This document shows, one piece after another, positions 34,208 through 43,148 of a DNA stretch of 64,000 bases. The first letter of the stretch is position 1. The number at the start of each line of letters is the position of its first letter. Origin of the DNA: a bacterium (GTDB taxonomy: Bacteria > Zixibacteria > MSB-5A5 > CAIYYT01). Location of the stretch: contig JADJGC010000007.1 of assembly GCA_016708315.1 (NCBI GenBank), positions 1-64,000 of the forward strand, given 5' to 3'. The notes under the pieces are model-generated. The model did no database searches. It was not told where the DNA came from and was given only the letters and a program-made list of their open reading frames with translations. The translations under genes were made by a program, and so were the position numbers.

Positions 34208-34246
34208 CAGCTTAGCAGGATTCTCGAGGCAGCACCAGGAAGGAAT

Positions 34247-35944
34247 ATGCCAGCCGCAAAAGATTTAGGGACGATGCTCGTTGATGCGGGCAAGATCAGC
34301 AGCGATCAACTGACTCAGGCGCTCACCCTTGTTGAAAAAGGGAAGGGACGTCTGGAACAGGTGCTGATCCAGATAGGAGCGGTTAACGATGAAGAGGAAT
34401 TGACCTCGTTTATCGGAAAACAACTCAATATCGGTGCTATTCGTCTGTCTGATCTTGAGCTCAACCCGGAAATCGTCAAGCTGATTCCTTCAGACATTGC
34501 GCGCAAGTTCAATGTCATCGCAGTGAGTAAACTCGGTAAGACGCTGGTTGTCGCAATCAGCGATCCGAATAATATCTATGTTCTCGATGCCATCAAGTTC
34601 ATTACCGGCTGCACTGTTCAACCGGTCATCTCGCCTGAAGGAACAATCCAGAAGGCGATCGAACATTACTATTCGAATTCGTCGCAGTATACGGAAATTC
34701 TCAAAGGACTCGAAGATTCTGAGCTTGAAGTCATATCAGCTACTTCAGAAGAAGTCAGCGACATGGAGCTGCAGTCGGCAGTCCAGGACAAACCGCTGGT
34801 CAAGCTTGTCGACTCTATCATCTCTGAAGCTGTTCGCAAGGGTGCTTCGGATATTCACATCGAAACCTACGAAAAGCGACTTCGCTTGCGCTATCGTATC
34901 GACGGCGAACTGATGGAAATGTCCCCGCTTCCGTTCAAGTATCGCGCAGCCATCGTCAGCCGCGTCAAGATCATGGCCGAACTCGACAGTTCCGAACGCC
35001 GTCTGCCTCAGGACGGACGCATCAAGATCAAGATCGCCGACCGTGCTATCGACTTGCGCGTTTCGGTGCTTCCAACAATCTTCGGCGAAAAAGTCGTAAT
35101 GCGAATTCTCGACCCGAAGTCACTGATGCATGATCTGACGCATCTCGGCTTCCCCGAAATGTCATTGAAGAAATTCCAGCACGCGATTGGCTTGCCCTAT
35201 GGAATCGTACTCGTAACCGGTCCAACCGGTTCTGGTAAAACGACGACGCTATACTCGGCGCTCAAAGCAATCAATACTACCGATGTCAACATCATGACCG
35301 CCGAGGACCCGGTCGAATTCAACTTCGACGGCATCAATCAGGTTGCTGTCCGCTCCGACATCGGACTAAGCTTTGCCGCCGCGCTTAGATCCTTCCTTCG
35401 TCAGGACCCGGATGTGGTCATGATCGGTGAAATTCGTGACGCCGAAACGGCGGAAATTGCGGTGCGTGCATCGCTGACAGGGCATTTGGTGTTCAGCACT
35501 CTGCACACCAACGATGCTCCATCATCGGTGAACCGACTCATTGATATGGGTATTCCGAATTACCTCGTGGCTTCGGCCGCAAAATTGATCATGGCACAAC
35601 GTATGGTCCGCAAAATTTGCAAGCGTTGTAAAGAAGAAGCCAAAGTGCTTCCTGAGGTTCTGATCAAGCTGGGTGTCGCTGAAGATGAACTCGCAACATT
35701 CAAGGCGTACGAGGGCCGCGGCTGCAGCGAGTGCAACAACACCGGCATGTCCGGCCGTACCGGTCTGTTTGAAGTCATGGAAATTACGCCGGGGGTCGAG
35801 CGCCTGATTTTGGAAAGCGCCTCTGCACCTGATCTTCAGGCGGCAGCGATTCAAGAAGGTATGCAAACACTTCGCATGGCCGGAATTGAGAAAGTTAGAA
35901 ACGGAATCTGCAATATAGAACAGATTCTTGCCGAGACTTCATAG
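34247..35944 (+). CDS. pilB: Type IV pilus assembly ATPase
   Basis: PilB powers pilus extension at the cytoplasmic face of the inner membrane. The 565-residue hexameric ATPase has an N-terminal MshEN domain (QLTQALTLVEKGKGRLEQVL, then LSDLELNPEIVKLIPSDIAR). It also has Walker A GPTGSGKTT, the Asp box EDPVEFNFDGINQ, Walker B with DPDVVMIGEIRD, the His box GHLVFSTLHTND and a four-Cys zinc site (CKRC, then GCSEC). All parts are intact. The MshEN domain usually binds cyclic-di-GMP; the RLEQVL and following loops are compatible. It is the first of three motor genes directly after the roadblock/GTPase module. Confidence 0.95.
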   Translation: MPAAKDLGTMLVDAGKISSDQLTQALTLVEKGKGRLEQVLIQIGAVNDEEELTSFIGKQLNIGAIRLSDLELNPEIVKLIPSDIARKFNVIAVSKLGKTLVVAISDPNNIYVLDAIKFITGCTVQPVISPEGTIQKAIEHYYSNSSQYTEILKGLEDSELEVISATSEEVSDMELQSAVQDKPLVKLVDSIISEAVRKGASDIHIETYEKRLRLRYRIDGELMEMSPLPFKYRAAIVSRVKIMAELDSSERRLPQDGRIKIKIADRAIDLRVSVLPTIFGEKVVMRILDPKSLMHDLTHLGFPEMSLKKFQHAIGLPYGIVLVTGPTGSGKTTTLYSALKAINTTDVNIMTAEDPVEFNFDGINQVAVRSDIGLSFAAALRSFLRQDPDVVMIGEIRDAETAEIAVRASLTGHLVFSTLHTNDAPSSVNRLIDMGIPNYLVASAAKLIMAQRMVRKICKRCKEEAKVLPEVLIKLGVAEDELATFKAYEGRGCSECNNTGMSGRTGLFEVMEITPGVERLILESASAPDLQAAAIQEGMQTLRMAGIEKVRNGICNIEQILAETS

Positions 35945-35997
35945 TCCTGGCGGCAATTAGGTATGAGTAAAATGCTATTGAGATACAGGAGAGATGC

Positions 35998-37080
35998 ATG
36001 ATTAATCTGCGTGAACTGCTGGAGATTCTTCTGGAGAAGAAGGGCTCCGATCTGCACTTATCAGTCGGAACGCCGCCACAAATTCGCGTGGATGGCCGCC
36101 TTGTATCGCTAGATATGGACGTCTTGACTCCGGAAACGACTAAGAAGCTTGCTTACAGCATGATGTCTGAAAAACAGAAGCAGCGTTTCGAGGAAAATAA
36201 CGAACTCGACATGTCGTTCGGTATTGAAAACATGAGCCGCTTTCGCTGTAACGTGTTTACCCAACGAGGTAATATCTCGGTGGCTCTCCGACAGATTCCA
36301 TTTAAGGTGCCATCGTTTGAAGAACTCGGCGTCGACAAGACCGTTGTCGAATTCGCCAATACTCCCAAGGGTCTGGTTCTGATTACGGGACCTACCGGTT
36401 CCGGCAAATCTACAACCTTGGCGGCTTTGATCGACAAAATCAACAAGGAACGGCACTCGCATATCCTGACAGTCGAAGATCCAATCGAATATCTGCATCG
36501 CCACCAGAATTGTCTGGTGAATCAACGCGAAGTCGGCGCCGACACCCGCTCGTTCGCAATAGCGCTCAAATACGCACTGCGTCAAGATCCTGACGTCGTG
36601 CTCGTCGGCGAAATGAGAGATCTCGAAACCGTCTCTGAAGCGTTGAACATATCCGAGACGGGTCACTTGACCTTTGCAACTTTGCATACTAATAGCTGCG
36701 CGGAGACAATCAACCGTGTCATCGACGTGTTCCCGGTTAACCAACAGGAGCAGATTCGCGTGACGCTCTCCTTCGTGCTGCAGGGCGTTGTGTCCCAGCA
36801 ACTGATTCCGCGCATTGGAGGCGGCCGCTGCCTCGCAACCGAAATCATGGTCTGCACGCCGGCTATTCGCGCGTTGATTCGCGACGACAAAATACACCAG
36901 GTATACAGCATGCTCCAGTCAGGTCAGAAGTATGGCATGAAAACCATGAACATGTCGCTGGCTGAGCTTTACTTGTCGCGCAAGATCACCATCGGCGAAG
37001 CGATGTCGCGCTCGTCGAATGTTCAGGAACTCAATGAGATGCTCTCGCGCGTTCAATCCGTCGCAGAAGTTCATCGTTAA
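35998..37080 (+). CDS. pilT: Type IV pilus retraction ATPase
   Basis: PilT powers pilus retraction. The 360-residue protein has KGSDLHLSVGTPPQIRVDG, Walker A GPTGSGKST, the Asp box EDPIEYLH, Walker B with QDPDVVLVGEMRD, GHLTFATLHTNS and the C-terminal AIRALIRDDK. The characteristic PilT/PilU C-terminal motif AIRNLIRE appears as AIRALIRD. The length is typical. RBS AGGAGAG precedes ATG 35998. It is separated by 53 bp from pilB and 21 bp from pilC. Confidence 0.95.
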   Translation: MINLRELLEILLEKKGSDLHLSVGTPPQIRVDGRLVSLDMDVLTPETTKKLAYSMMSEKQKQRFEENNELDMSFGIENMSRFRCNVFTQRGNISVALRQIPFKVPSFEELGVDKTVVEFANTPKGLVLITGPTGSGKSTTLAALIDKINKERHSHILTVEDPIEYLHRHQNCLVNQREVGADTRSFAIALKYALRQDPDVVLVGEMRDLETVSEALNISETGHLTFATLHTNSCAETINRVIDVFPVNQQEQIRVTLSFVLQGVVSQQLIPRIGGGRCLATEIMVCTPAIRALIRDDKIHQVYSMLQSGQKYGMKTMNMSLAELYLSRKITIGEAMSRSSNVQELNEMLSRVQSVAEVHR

Positions 37081-37101
37081 CGAGGATAATTGGAGGTAGT
37101 T

Positions 37102-38301
37102 ATGCCGGTTTTTGAATACAAAGGCAAAACGGTCACCGGGTCCGCCGTCGAAGGCGAACTTAAGGTAAAAGACCGTGGCGAGCTCGAACGGATTTTACGA
37201 CGCAACAAGATCCTCGTTGACAAGGTCAATAGGAAGCCTTCGCAGGTGTCGTTCAAGATCGGTACGGGCGTCAAGAAGATTCACGTTTCCCGTTTTACGC
37301 GCCAGTTCGCAACGATGATCGGCGCCGGTCTGCCGATGGTTCAGTGTCTTGACATCTTGTCAAAGCAGATGGACTCGCAGGAATTCTGCAAGATCATCGG
37401 CGAGATTAAAGACGCCGTCTCTTCGGGCTCGACTCTTTCCGAAGCAATGAGCAAGCACAAAAAGGTGTTTGACGAACTTTATGTCAACATGGTAGAAGCA
37501 GGCGAAATGGGCGGTGCTCTCGATACGATTCTCGTACGACTTGCCAACTATCGCGAAAAGGCCGACGCATTGACTCGCAAGGTCAAAGGCGCATTGGTCT
37601 ATCCGGCCGTCGTTTCATTCGTTGCTACCGCCGTTACGGTTGCCATGTTAACCTTTATTGTGCCGATTTTCGCCAAGATGTTTGCCAACCTCGGCGCTGA
37701 GCTTCCCGCACCGACGCAGGTCGTGCTGCAAATCTCTGAATTCTTGCAGCGCTTTTTCCTTTTGATTATTGGCTTCGTCATTGCTGCTGTTGTCGGTCTT
37801 AAGATGATGCTCAAGAATGAAGAAGGCCGCTTCCAGTTCGACAAGTTCATGCTCAAGACTCCCGTCTTCGGCGACCTGATTCGTAAATCAGCCGTCGCAC
37901 GTTTCACCAGAACGCTTGGTACGCTGATTCAGTCCGGTGTAACGATTCTCGACGCACTGGAAATCACTGCCAAGACCGCAGGCAACAAGGTTCTGCAGAG
38001 AGCAATTAAGAAATCAGTACTCTCTATCGCCGAAGGTGACACGATTACCAACCCGTTGAAAGAGTCTGGTGTGTTCCCTCCGATGGTTATTCAGATGATC
38101 GGCGTCGGCGAAAAGACCGGCGGCTTGGATGACATGTTGTCCAAGATCGCCGACTTCTACGACGAAGAAGTGGACGCTGCCGTGCACGCTCTGACCTCGA
38201 TGATCGAACCACTGGTTATCGTCGTAATGGGTGTGGTTATCGGCGGTATTTTGATCGCTATGTATCTTCCGATGTTCGACATTATCGGCAAGATCAGCTA
38301 A
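37102..38301 (+). CDS. pilC: Type IV pilus inner-membrane platform protein
   Basis: PilC couples the motor ATPases to the growing pilus. The 399-residue protein shows the two GspF/T2SSF domains. The first has TRQFATMIGAGLPMVQCLDI, the second FTRTLGTLIQSGVTILDALE. The membrane segments are around residues 168-190, 218-240 and 370-395. The start ATG 37102 has GGAGG at 37091-37095; a TTG at 37090 adds only four residues that would overlap this site. A strong terminator follows, closing the operon that began at 28833. Confidence 0.94.
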   Translation: MPVFEYKGKTVTGSAVEGELKVKDRGELERILRRNKILVDKVNRKPSQVSFKIGTGVKKIHVSRFTRQFATMIGAGLPMVQCLDILSKQMDSQEFCKIIGEIKDAVSSGSTLSEAMSKHKKVFDELYVNMVEAGEMGGALDTILVRLANYREKADALTRKVKGALVYPAVVSFVATAVTVAMLTFIVPIFAKMFANLGAELPAPTQVVLQISEFLQRFFLLIIGFVIAAVVGLKMMLKNEEGRFQFDKFMLKTPVFGDLIRKSAVARFTRTLGTLIQSGVTILDALEITAKTAGNKVLQRAIKKSVLSIAEGDTITNPLKESGVFPPMVIQMIGVGEKTGGLDDMLSKIADFYDEEVDAAVHALTSMIEPLVIVVMGVVIGGILIAMYLPMFDIIGKIS

Positions 38302-38325
38302 ATTCAATCAACCGGCAAACTCGTG

Positions 38326-38357
38326 AGCCACCCTTGTTAGTGCAGGGGTGGCTTTTT
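38326..38357 (+). terminator. Terminator after pilC
   Basis: Stem AGCCACCC/GGGTGGCT (38326-38333 with 38346-38353), loop of 12 nt and TTTTT. The next gene's ATG lies only 11 bp past the T-run, so readthrough or a promoter inside the hairpin region must supply its transcript. Confidence 0.9.
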
Positions 38358-38367
38358 CTCAGGAAGT

Positions 38368-40110
38368 ATGAAGCAGCGTAAGAAAAAACTAAAAGAAGAA
38401 CTCCGCAGTTTCTGGTTCATCCCGCTGCGGCTGTCTATATTCCTGCTCCTTTTTGGCGCCGTCGTGCTAACCGAGAGCATTCAGCGGCAGACTTTTTGGC
38501 CGTTTCTGCTTTATTCACTGGCAACGCTGGTCTTCTTGCTTGTTATCGAAGTCGATGCGCGCCTCTTCCGGCCCGGATTTCTGCGATTTATTATCTTCTT
38601 CCATTTTGTTTTCGAGCTGTTTGCCGAAGCAGCTCTGATCCGTAGTTCCGGCCAAATCACAACGCAGTATTCGATACTTTTCCTGTTGACCATCGTCTCG
38701 GCGAGCCTGGTCTACCGATTGGTCGGAACGATTTCCATTGCGACGCTGGCCGCTTTCACTTACGCGTTCGCTTCTGGGCTGAACAATGTTTTCGAACGAG
38801 GCACAACACTCTCGCTCGAACAAATTCGCACAACTTTCCAGGGTGATGATGTCTTCTATGCCATATTCCTGCACGTCTGCACATTCTATTTGGTTGCATT
38901 CATATCCGGATTCTTGGCGCAGAAGCTTCGAGCAAAGGAAGGTGAGTTGTCGCACGCTTCCGAAGAACTCGAGCGTGTGCAACTCGATACTGATGACATC
39001 TTGCAGAATCTTCATTCCGGATTGGTGACAATCGACAACGTCGGAAAGATCGTCTATTTCAACCGTGCCGCCGAGTCGATTCTCGGATACCGACACATCG
39101 ACATCAAGGGCAAGAACTTCCTCGAGGTCTTCAATCGTCAAATGCCTGAGTTCTGCGAACGAATACTTTCCGTGCTGAAGCTTGCCAAACCAAGCGTCCG
39201 AACCGAGCTCGAGGTCGTCTGCAAAGATGGTTCACGCCTTCCAATCGGTCTCAGTGCTTCTGTACTGGGTGATGAGCGCGTCGGTATCCGCGGCGTCGTA
39301 GCGGTATTCCAGGACCTGACCATCGCCAAGGAGATGGAAAGGGCGCTGATGAAGGCCGACCGACTCGCTGCCGTCGGTGAGCTCTCGGCTCGAATCGCCC
39401 ACGAAATTCGCAATCCGCTCGCGTCAATTTCCGGTTCGGTAGAAGTACTCAAAAGCGAAACTGACCTGCACGGTGACAATGCCCGCTTGATGGAGTTAAT
39501 CGTCAAGGAGTCGGAACGTCTCTCGCGAATACTAACCAACTTCCTTAGCTATGCCCGCACTGCACCTGTGCTCTCGACAAAAATCGAACTCGTTTCGACT
39601 ATCGGCGACACACTTGACTTGATGCGCCATAGTCAGAAAATTCCTCAAGGTGTAGCGCTCGAATTTGCCACCGAACAGCCGCTGGTCTACGTCATCGGTG
39701 AGGAGGACCAGATTCGTCAAATTGTCATCAACATCATTGGCAATGCGCTCGACGCCGTCGATCCGGAAGATGGCAAGGTCACTGTCAAAGTCGAATCCCC
39801 GGCGCCCGATGGACGATTCTCAACAACTGATTGGGTACAATTGACGATCTCCGACAATGGCATCGGCCTTAACAGTGAAGTCCGCGAAAAATTATTCGAG
39901 CCATTTTTCTCTCGGAAAAAGGGCGGAACGGGTTTGGGTCTGGCTATTGTCAAACGCTGCCTTGATAACATAAAGGGGCAAATCAGCGTTGAATCTGCGC
40001 CGGGGGCGGGCGCGAAGTTTCGCATTTACTTGCGTCGCTACATCCAGACACGCGAAGAAGAGTCCGCCAAGTCGCCGGCATCAGCTGAAATGAAATCCCC
40101 AGTCGCCTAA
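38368..40110 (+). CDS. PilS-like membrane sensor histidine kinase
   Basis: The 580-residue kinase has about six N-terminal membrane spans (residues 14-185), a PAS domain (LQNLHSGLVTIDNVGKIVYF, then GYRHIDIKGKNFLEVF), the H-box AHEIRNPLASISGSVEVL and an ATPase domain (N-box NIIGNALDAVDPEDG, G1 ISDNGIGL, G2 KKGGTGLGLAIVKRC). This architecture is that of PilS, which senses pilin and activates the NtrC-type regulator PilR. No pilR is adjacent, so the partner is elsewhere. Location directly after the pilus motor operon supports the PilS call. ATG 38368 has GGAAG just upstream. Confidence 0.85.
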   Translation: MKQRKKKLKEELRSFWFIPLRLSIFLLLFGAVVLTESIQRQTFWPFLLYSLATLVFLLVIEVDARLFRPGFLRFIIFFHFVFELFAEAALIRSSGQITTQYSILFLLTIVSASLVYRLVGTISIATLAAFTYAFASGLNNVFERGTTLSLEQIRTTFQGDDVFYAIFLHVCTFYLVAFISGFLAQKLRAKEGELSHASEELERVQLDTDDILQNLHSGLVTIDNVGKIVYFNRAAESILGYRHIDIKGKNFLEVFNRQMPEFCERILSVLKLAKPSVRTELEVVCKDGSRLPIGLSASVLGDERVGIRGVVAVFQDLTIAKEMERALMKADRLAAVGELSARIAHEIRNPLASISGSVEVLKSETDLHGDNARLMELIVKESERLSRILTNFLSYARTAPVLSTKIELVSTIGDTLDLMRHSQKIPQGVALEFATEQPLVYVIGEEDQIRQIVINIIGNALDAVDPEDGKVTVKVESPAPDGRFSTTDWVQLTISDNGIGLNSEVREKLFEPFFSRKKGGTGLGLAIVKRCLDNIKGQISVESAPGAGAKFRIYLRRYIQTREEESAKSPASAEMKSPVA

Positions 40111-40167
40111 CTATTTCCTCGCCTCACAACAAACAATCGTATATACCACACGCTGCGTAGTCCATTG

Positions 40168-42327
40168 ATGAAAGCACAATCTGCTGCAACCGTGGCGGCG
40201 GTAATACTATGGTTCATTTTCGTCGCGACAGCCGGCTGCACTGAATATAGGAACACTTCGATGCACTCACATACCAACAAACTTGTCAACGAAACATCTC
40301 CGTATCTTTTGCAGCACGCCCACAATCCGGTCGATTGGTACCCGTGGGGCGAGGAAGCATTCGCCAAAGCCCGCGCCGAGGACAAACCGATCTTCCTGTC
40401 GATAGGCTACTCCGCCTGCCATTGGTGCCACGTAATGGAACGCGAGTCGTTCGAGAATGACTCGATTGCAGCAATTATGAATGAACACTTCGTCAACATC
40501 AAAGTAGATCGCGAAGAACGCCCAGATTTGGATGACATCTACATGTCATTTGTGCAGATGTCGACCGGTTCCGGCGGCTGGCCGATGTCGGTATTTCTGA
40601 CACCCGACGCCAAACCGTTCTTCGGTGGTACTTACTTCCCGCCGCAAGACGCCTACGGCCGACCCGGATTTCCCCAAATTCTCTATGCCGTCGACGAAGC
40701 CTGGAAAACCGACCGCGAGGGAGTAACTCATGGCGCGCAAACTGCGGTCGAACGTCTGCAATCAGTTTTACAGTCACTACCCGAACCCACTGCATTTGAT
40801 CCGGCGTCAATTGACACTGCTGTGAGTCAAATGCTCCAACGCTTTGACCCGATTGACGGCGGCTTTTCCGGTGCTCCGAAATTCCCGCCAAGTTACGCTC
40901 TCTCGGTCTTGTTGCGCCAATACCATCGAACCAAAGAGCCGCGCCTCCTGAAAGCAGTAACCTTCACCCTCGATAAGATGGCTAAGGGCGGCCTCTACGA
41001 TCAATTGGGCGGTGGCTTTCATCGATACTCTGTCGATGCTCAGTGGCTGGTTCCGCACTTCGAGAAGATGCTCTACGACAATGCGCTCCTGATAGTCGCC
41101 TATTGCGACGCCTTTCAGCTAACGCGCAAACCGCTCTACAAGCGCATCGTTTCCGAAACGCTCGACTACATTCTGCGCGATATGACGGATTCTTCCGGTG
41201 GTTTCCACTCCGCCGAAGACGCCGACAGCGAAGGGGAAGAGGGCAAGTTCTACGTTTGGTCACCGGACGAAATCATGTCTGTGCTCGGGCCACAAGACGC
41301 CAAGATGTTCTGCGACTATTTCGACGCCTCAAACGAGGGCAATTTCGAACACCAGCGGTCAATACTTCATGTTCGAGTTGCGACAGCAGAGTTTGCGGGC
41401 CGATACTCTCTGAGTGAATTTGAGTTTGAGTCGCGCCTCACCGCAATGAAGGCCAAGCTTCTCCAAGTCCGCAGCCTCCGAGCTCGTCCAAACAAGGACG
41501 ACAAAGTTCTTACCGATTGGAACGGACTGATGATCTCTGCTCTCTCGCGCGGCTATCAGATAACCGGCGACATGAGATACCGTTCAGCAGCGCAAAAGTG
41601 CGCGAGCTTCCTTCACCAAACACTCTACTCATCCAGTCAACTCAATCGTGTTTATCGAAACGGTACTGTCAAACAGCACGGATTCATCACCGACTATGCC
41701 TTCCTGCTCAACGGGCTCGTCGATCTGTACGAATCCGACTTTGACATCAAATGGCTCGACTGGGCCGATAAGCTTGCTACCGAAATGATTGCAAGATTCG
41801 AAGACTCCCTCAATGGCGGCTTCTACATGACCATTGCCGATCAAAATGATCTGCTGGTTCGTCAGAAGGATAGCTATGACGGCGCAATTCCCTCAGGAAC
41901 CTCTGTTGCGTCCATCGCATTGCTGCGCCTCGCTGTGCTTCTCGACAAAGCGGAGTATCGTACTGTTGCCGAAAAAGCGCTGCGGTCCCTTGCCGCCAAC
42001 GCAAACAAAGTACCAATGGCCTACATGAATCTCTTGAACGCCGCCGCTCTAACCATCCACCATCCTCACGAGATTTCCATCGTAGGGGATGAAAGTAGCG
42101 AAGCAACTCGCAGACTCATCGAATGCGCCTACTCTACCTTTGCACCCGGAAGAGCTATTGCCCTGCTCAATCCCGAATCGCCAACGGCGAACACTACAGC
42201 CAATCGCGTCCCGATTCTCAAAGGTCGTGCCCTGTCCAGCGGCCAACCGTGCGCTTATGTCTGCCGCAACTTCGTTTGCAAGTTACCCGTAACGACGACG
42301 TCTGAACTAATAGCGTTACTCGAATAG
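40168..42327 (+). CDS. DUF255/YyaL-type thioredoxin-fold protein with glycosidase-like C-terminus
   Basis: The 719-residue protein belongs to the YyaL/spermatogenesis-associated-20 family. It has LVNETSPYLLQHAHNPVDWY, the thioredoxin-like CxxC in GYSACHWCHVME, KVDREERPDLDDIYMSF and GGWPMSVFLTPDAKPF. A C-terminal alpha-alpha-barrel follows, with LLKAVTFTLDKMAKGGLYDQ and GGGFHRYSVDAQWLVPHFEKM in adjoining parts. Family function is unsettled. Here an N-terminal segment (VAAVILWFIFVATAGC) looks like a lipoprotein signal, unusual for a family that is mostly cytoplasmic. The alternative start at ATG 40261 gives the conventional cytoplasmic form. Neither has a strong ribosome site. Confidence 0.8.
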   Translation: MKAQSAATVAAVILWFIFVATAGCTEYRNTSMHSHTNKLVNETSPYLLQHAHNPVDWYPWGEEAFAKARAEDKPIFLSIGYSACHWCHVMERESFENDSIAAIMNEHFVNIKVDREERPDLDDIYMSFVQMSTGSGGWPMSVFLTPDAKPFFGGTYFPPQDAYGRPGFPQILYAVDEAWKTDREGVTHGAQTAVERLQSVLQSLPEPTAFDPASIDTAVSQMLQRFDPIDGGFSGAPKFPPSYALSVLLRQYHRTKEPRLLKAVTFTLDKMAKGGLYDQLGGGFHRYSVDAQWLVPHFEKMLYDNALLIVAYCDAFQLTRKPLYKRIVSETLDYILRDMTDSSGGFHSAEDADSEGEEGKFYVWSPDEIMSVLGPQDAKMFCDYFDASNEGNFEHQRSILHVRVATAEFAGRYSLSEFEFESRLTAMKAKLLQVRSLRARPNKDDKVLTDWNGLMISALSRGYQITGDMRYRSAAQKCASFLHQTLYSSSQLNRVYRNGTVKQHGFITDYAFLLNGLVDLYESDFDIKWLDWADKLATEMIARFEDSLNGGFYMTIADQNDLLVRQKDSYDGAIPSGTSVASIALLRLAVLLDKAEYRTVAEKALRSLAANANKVPMAYMNLLNAAALTIHHPHEISIVGDESSEATRRLIECAYSTFAPGRAIALLNPESPTANTTANRVPILKGRALSSGQPCAYVCRNFVCKLPVTTTSELIALLE

Positions 42328-42442
42328 TGTGCGAACGCCCTAAACCAATGGAAACAGGTGCAGAACGTAGTATTGTCAACAATCTGGTTGAATCTAATCT
42401 ACTTTCGGTCCGATTTTGCTAAACCTCTGGCGCAATAATTGC

Positions 42443-42470
42443 TTGACAGTCAACTCACGCTTCATATATT
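42443..42470 (+). promoter_or_regulatory. Promoter of the ATP synthase operon
   Basis: TTGACA at 42443-42448, a 16-bp spacer and TATATT at 42465-42470, 29 bp before the first atp gene. The -35 box is consensus and the -10 box differs by one base. Confidence 0.8.
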
Positions 42471-42498
42471 TGGCGCCTACAGTCAGGTGGGTCTGAAG

Positions 42499-42729
42499 AT
42501 GCCGGAAAAAGATGAGAAGAAATCCAGCTCTCTTAGACAAGTCAGCCTACTTGGTACGATTCCAATTCTGATGGCAGTAGGTCCCTTAGTGGGCTACTTC
42601 ATCGGAAGCCTGATTGACGACTGGTTGGGTACCAGACCTTGGTTCATAGCCATATTTTTAATTCTGGGATTTGTAGCGGCAGGCAAAGAAATTTACAATA
42701 TTGTGCGTAAGGTCAATAAGGACTTGTAA
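42499..42729 (+). CDS. atpZ: AtpZ/AtpI-like Fo accessory protein (AtpZ type)
   Basis: The 76-residue protein has two membrane segments (LLGTIPILMAVGPLVGYFIG and WFIAIFLILGFVAAG) separated by a short loop DDWLGTRP. The GxxxG/DDWLGT pattern is that of the AtpZ ('putative F0F1 ATPase subunit') family, which helps Fo assembly and Mg handling in AtpZI systems. ATG 42499 has AGGTGGG upstream; an upstream in-frame start adds a poor leader. It opens the complete atp operon. Confidence 0.8.
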   Translation: MPEKDEKKSSSLRQVSLLGTIPILMAVGPLVGYFIGSLIDDWLGTRPWFIAIFLILGFVAAGKEIYNIVRKVNKDL

Positions 42730-42744
42730 CTTTTTTCACAAGCG

Positions 42745-43148
42745 ATGGGATTGGAATTCATAACACGCATCATTAAGACCACGGCAGTAGTGTCGCTGGT
42801 CGTCTCCCTTTGCATTTCCTATTACTTCGATTGGAAAATCGGGCTTGGCTTTTCGTAGGTTCCGCTTGGAGTCTGATTAATCTCTTTTTCATCCGTACAT
42901 TGATCAAAGAAGTCGTTTCTCCCAACGAAGCCCGCAAGTCAATAACAGCGGTTCTGGCATTGCTCAAGTTTCCTTTATTATATGTCGCCGGTTACTTCAT
43001 TGTCGCGTCGGAGTTCTTCTCTGTCTACGCGCTGCTTGCCGGCTTCTCGTTGTTGTTTGCTGTCATCGTTCTCAAAGTGCTTGGTCGCCTGATTCTCGGT
43101 CTTGATGTACCGGGAGTCCGCACCAAACAGCCGGAGGGCACCGTTTGA
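42745..43148 (+). pseudogene. atpI: AtpI (Fo subunit I), frame-broken
   Basis: ATG 42745 opens MGLEFITRIIKTTAVVSLVV, then ISYYFDWKIGLGF, but stops at TAG 42856-42858. The reading resumes one base back as FVGSAWSLINLFFIRTLIKEV and runs to 43148. Joined at the TTTT run 42850-42853, the two parts give a 134-residue AtpI of normal length and topology (four membrane spans). The break could be a sequencing error in a T homopolymer, a programmed -1 shift or a real mutation. A downstream TTG at 42810 would give a 112-residue version without the first helix. The following atpB start overlaps its end. Confidence 0.75.

Noticed and set aside
36109..36897. 262-codon minus-strand frame opposite pilT
   Set aside because: Complement of conserved pilT codons; low-complexity His/Arg/Asp composition and no start signal.
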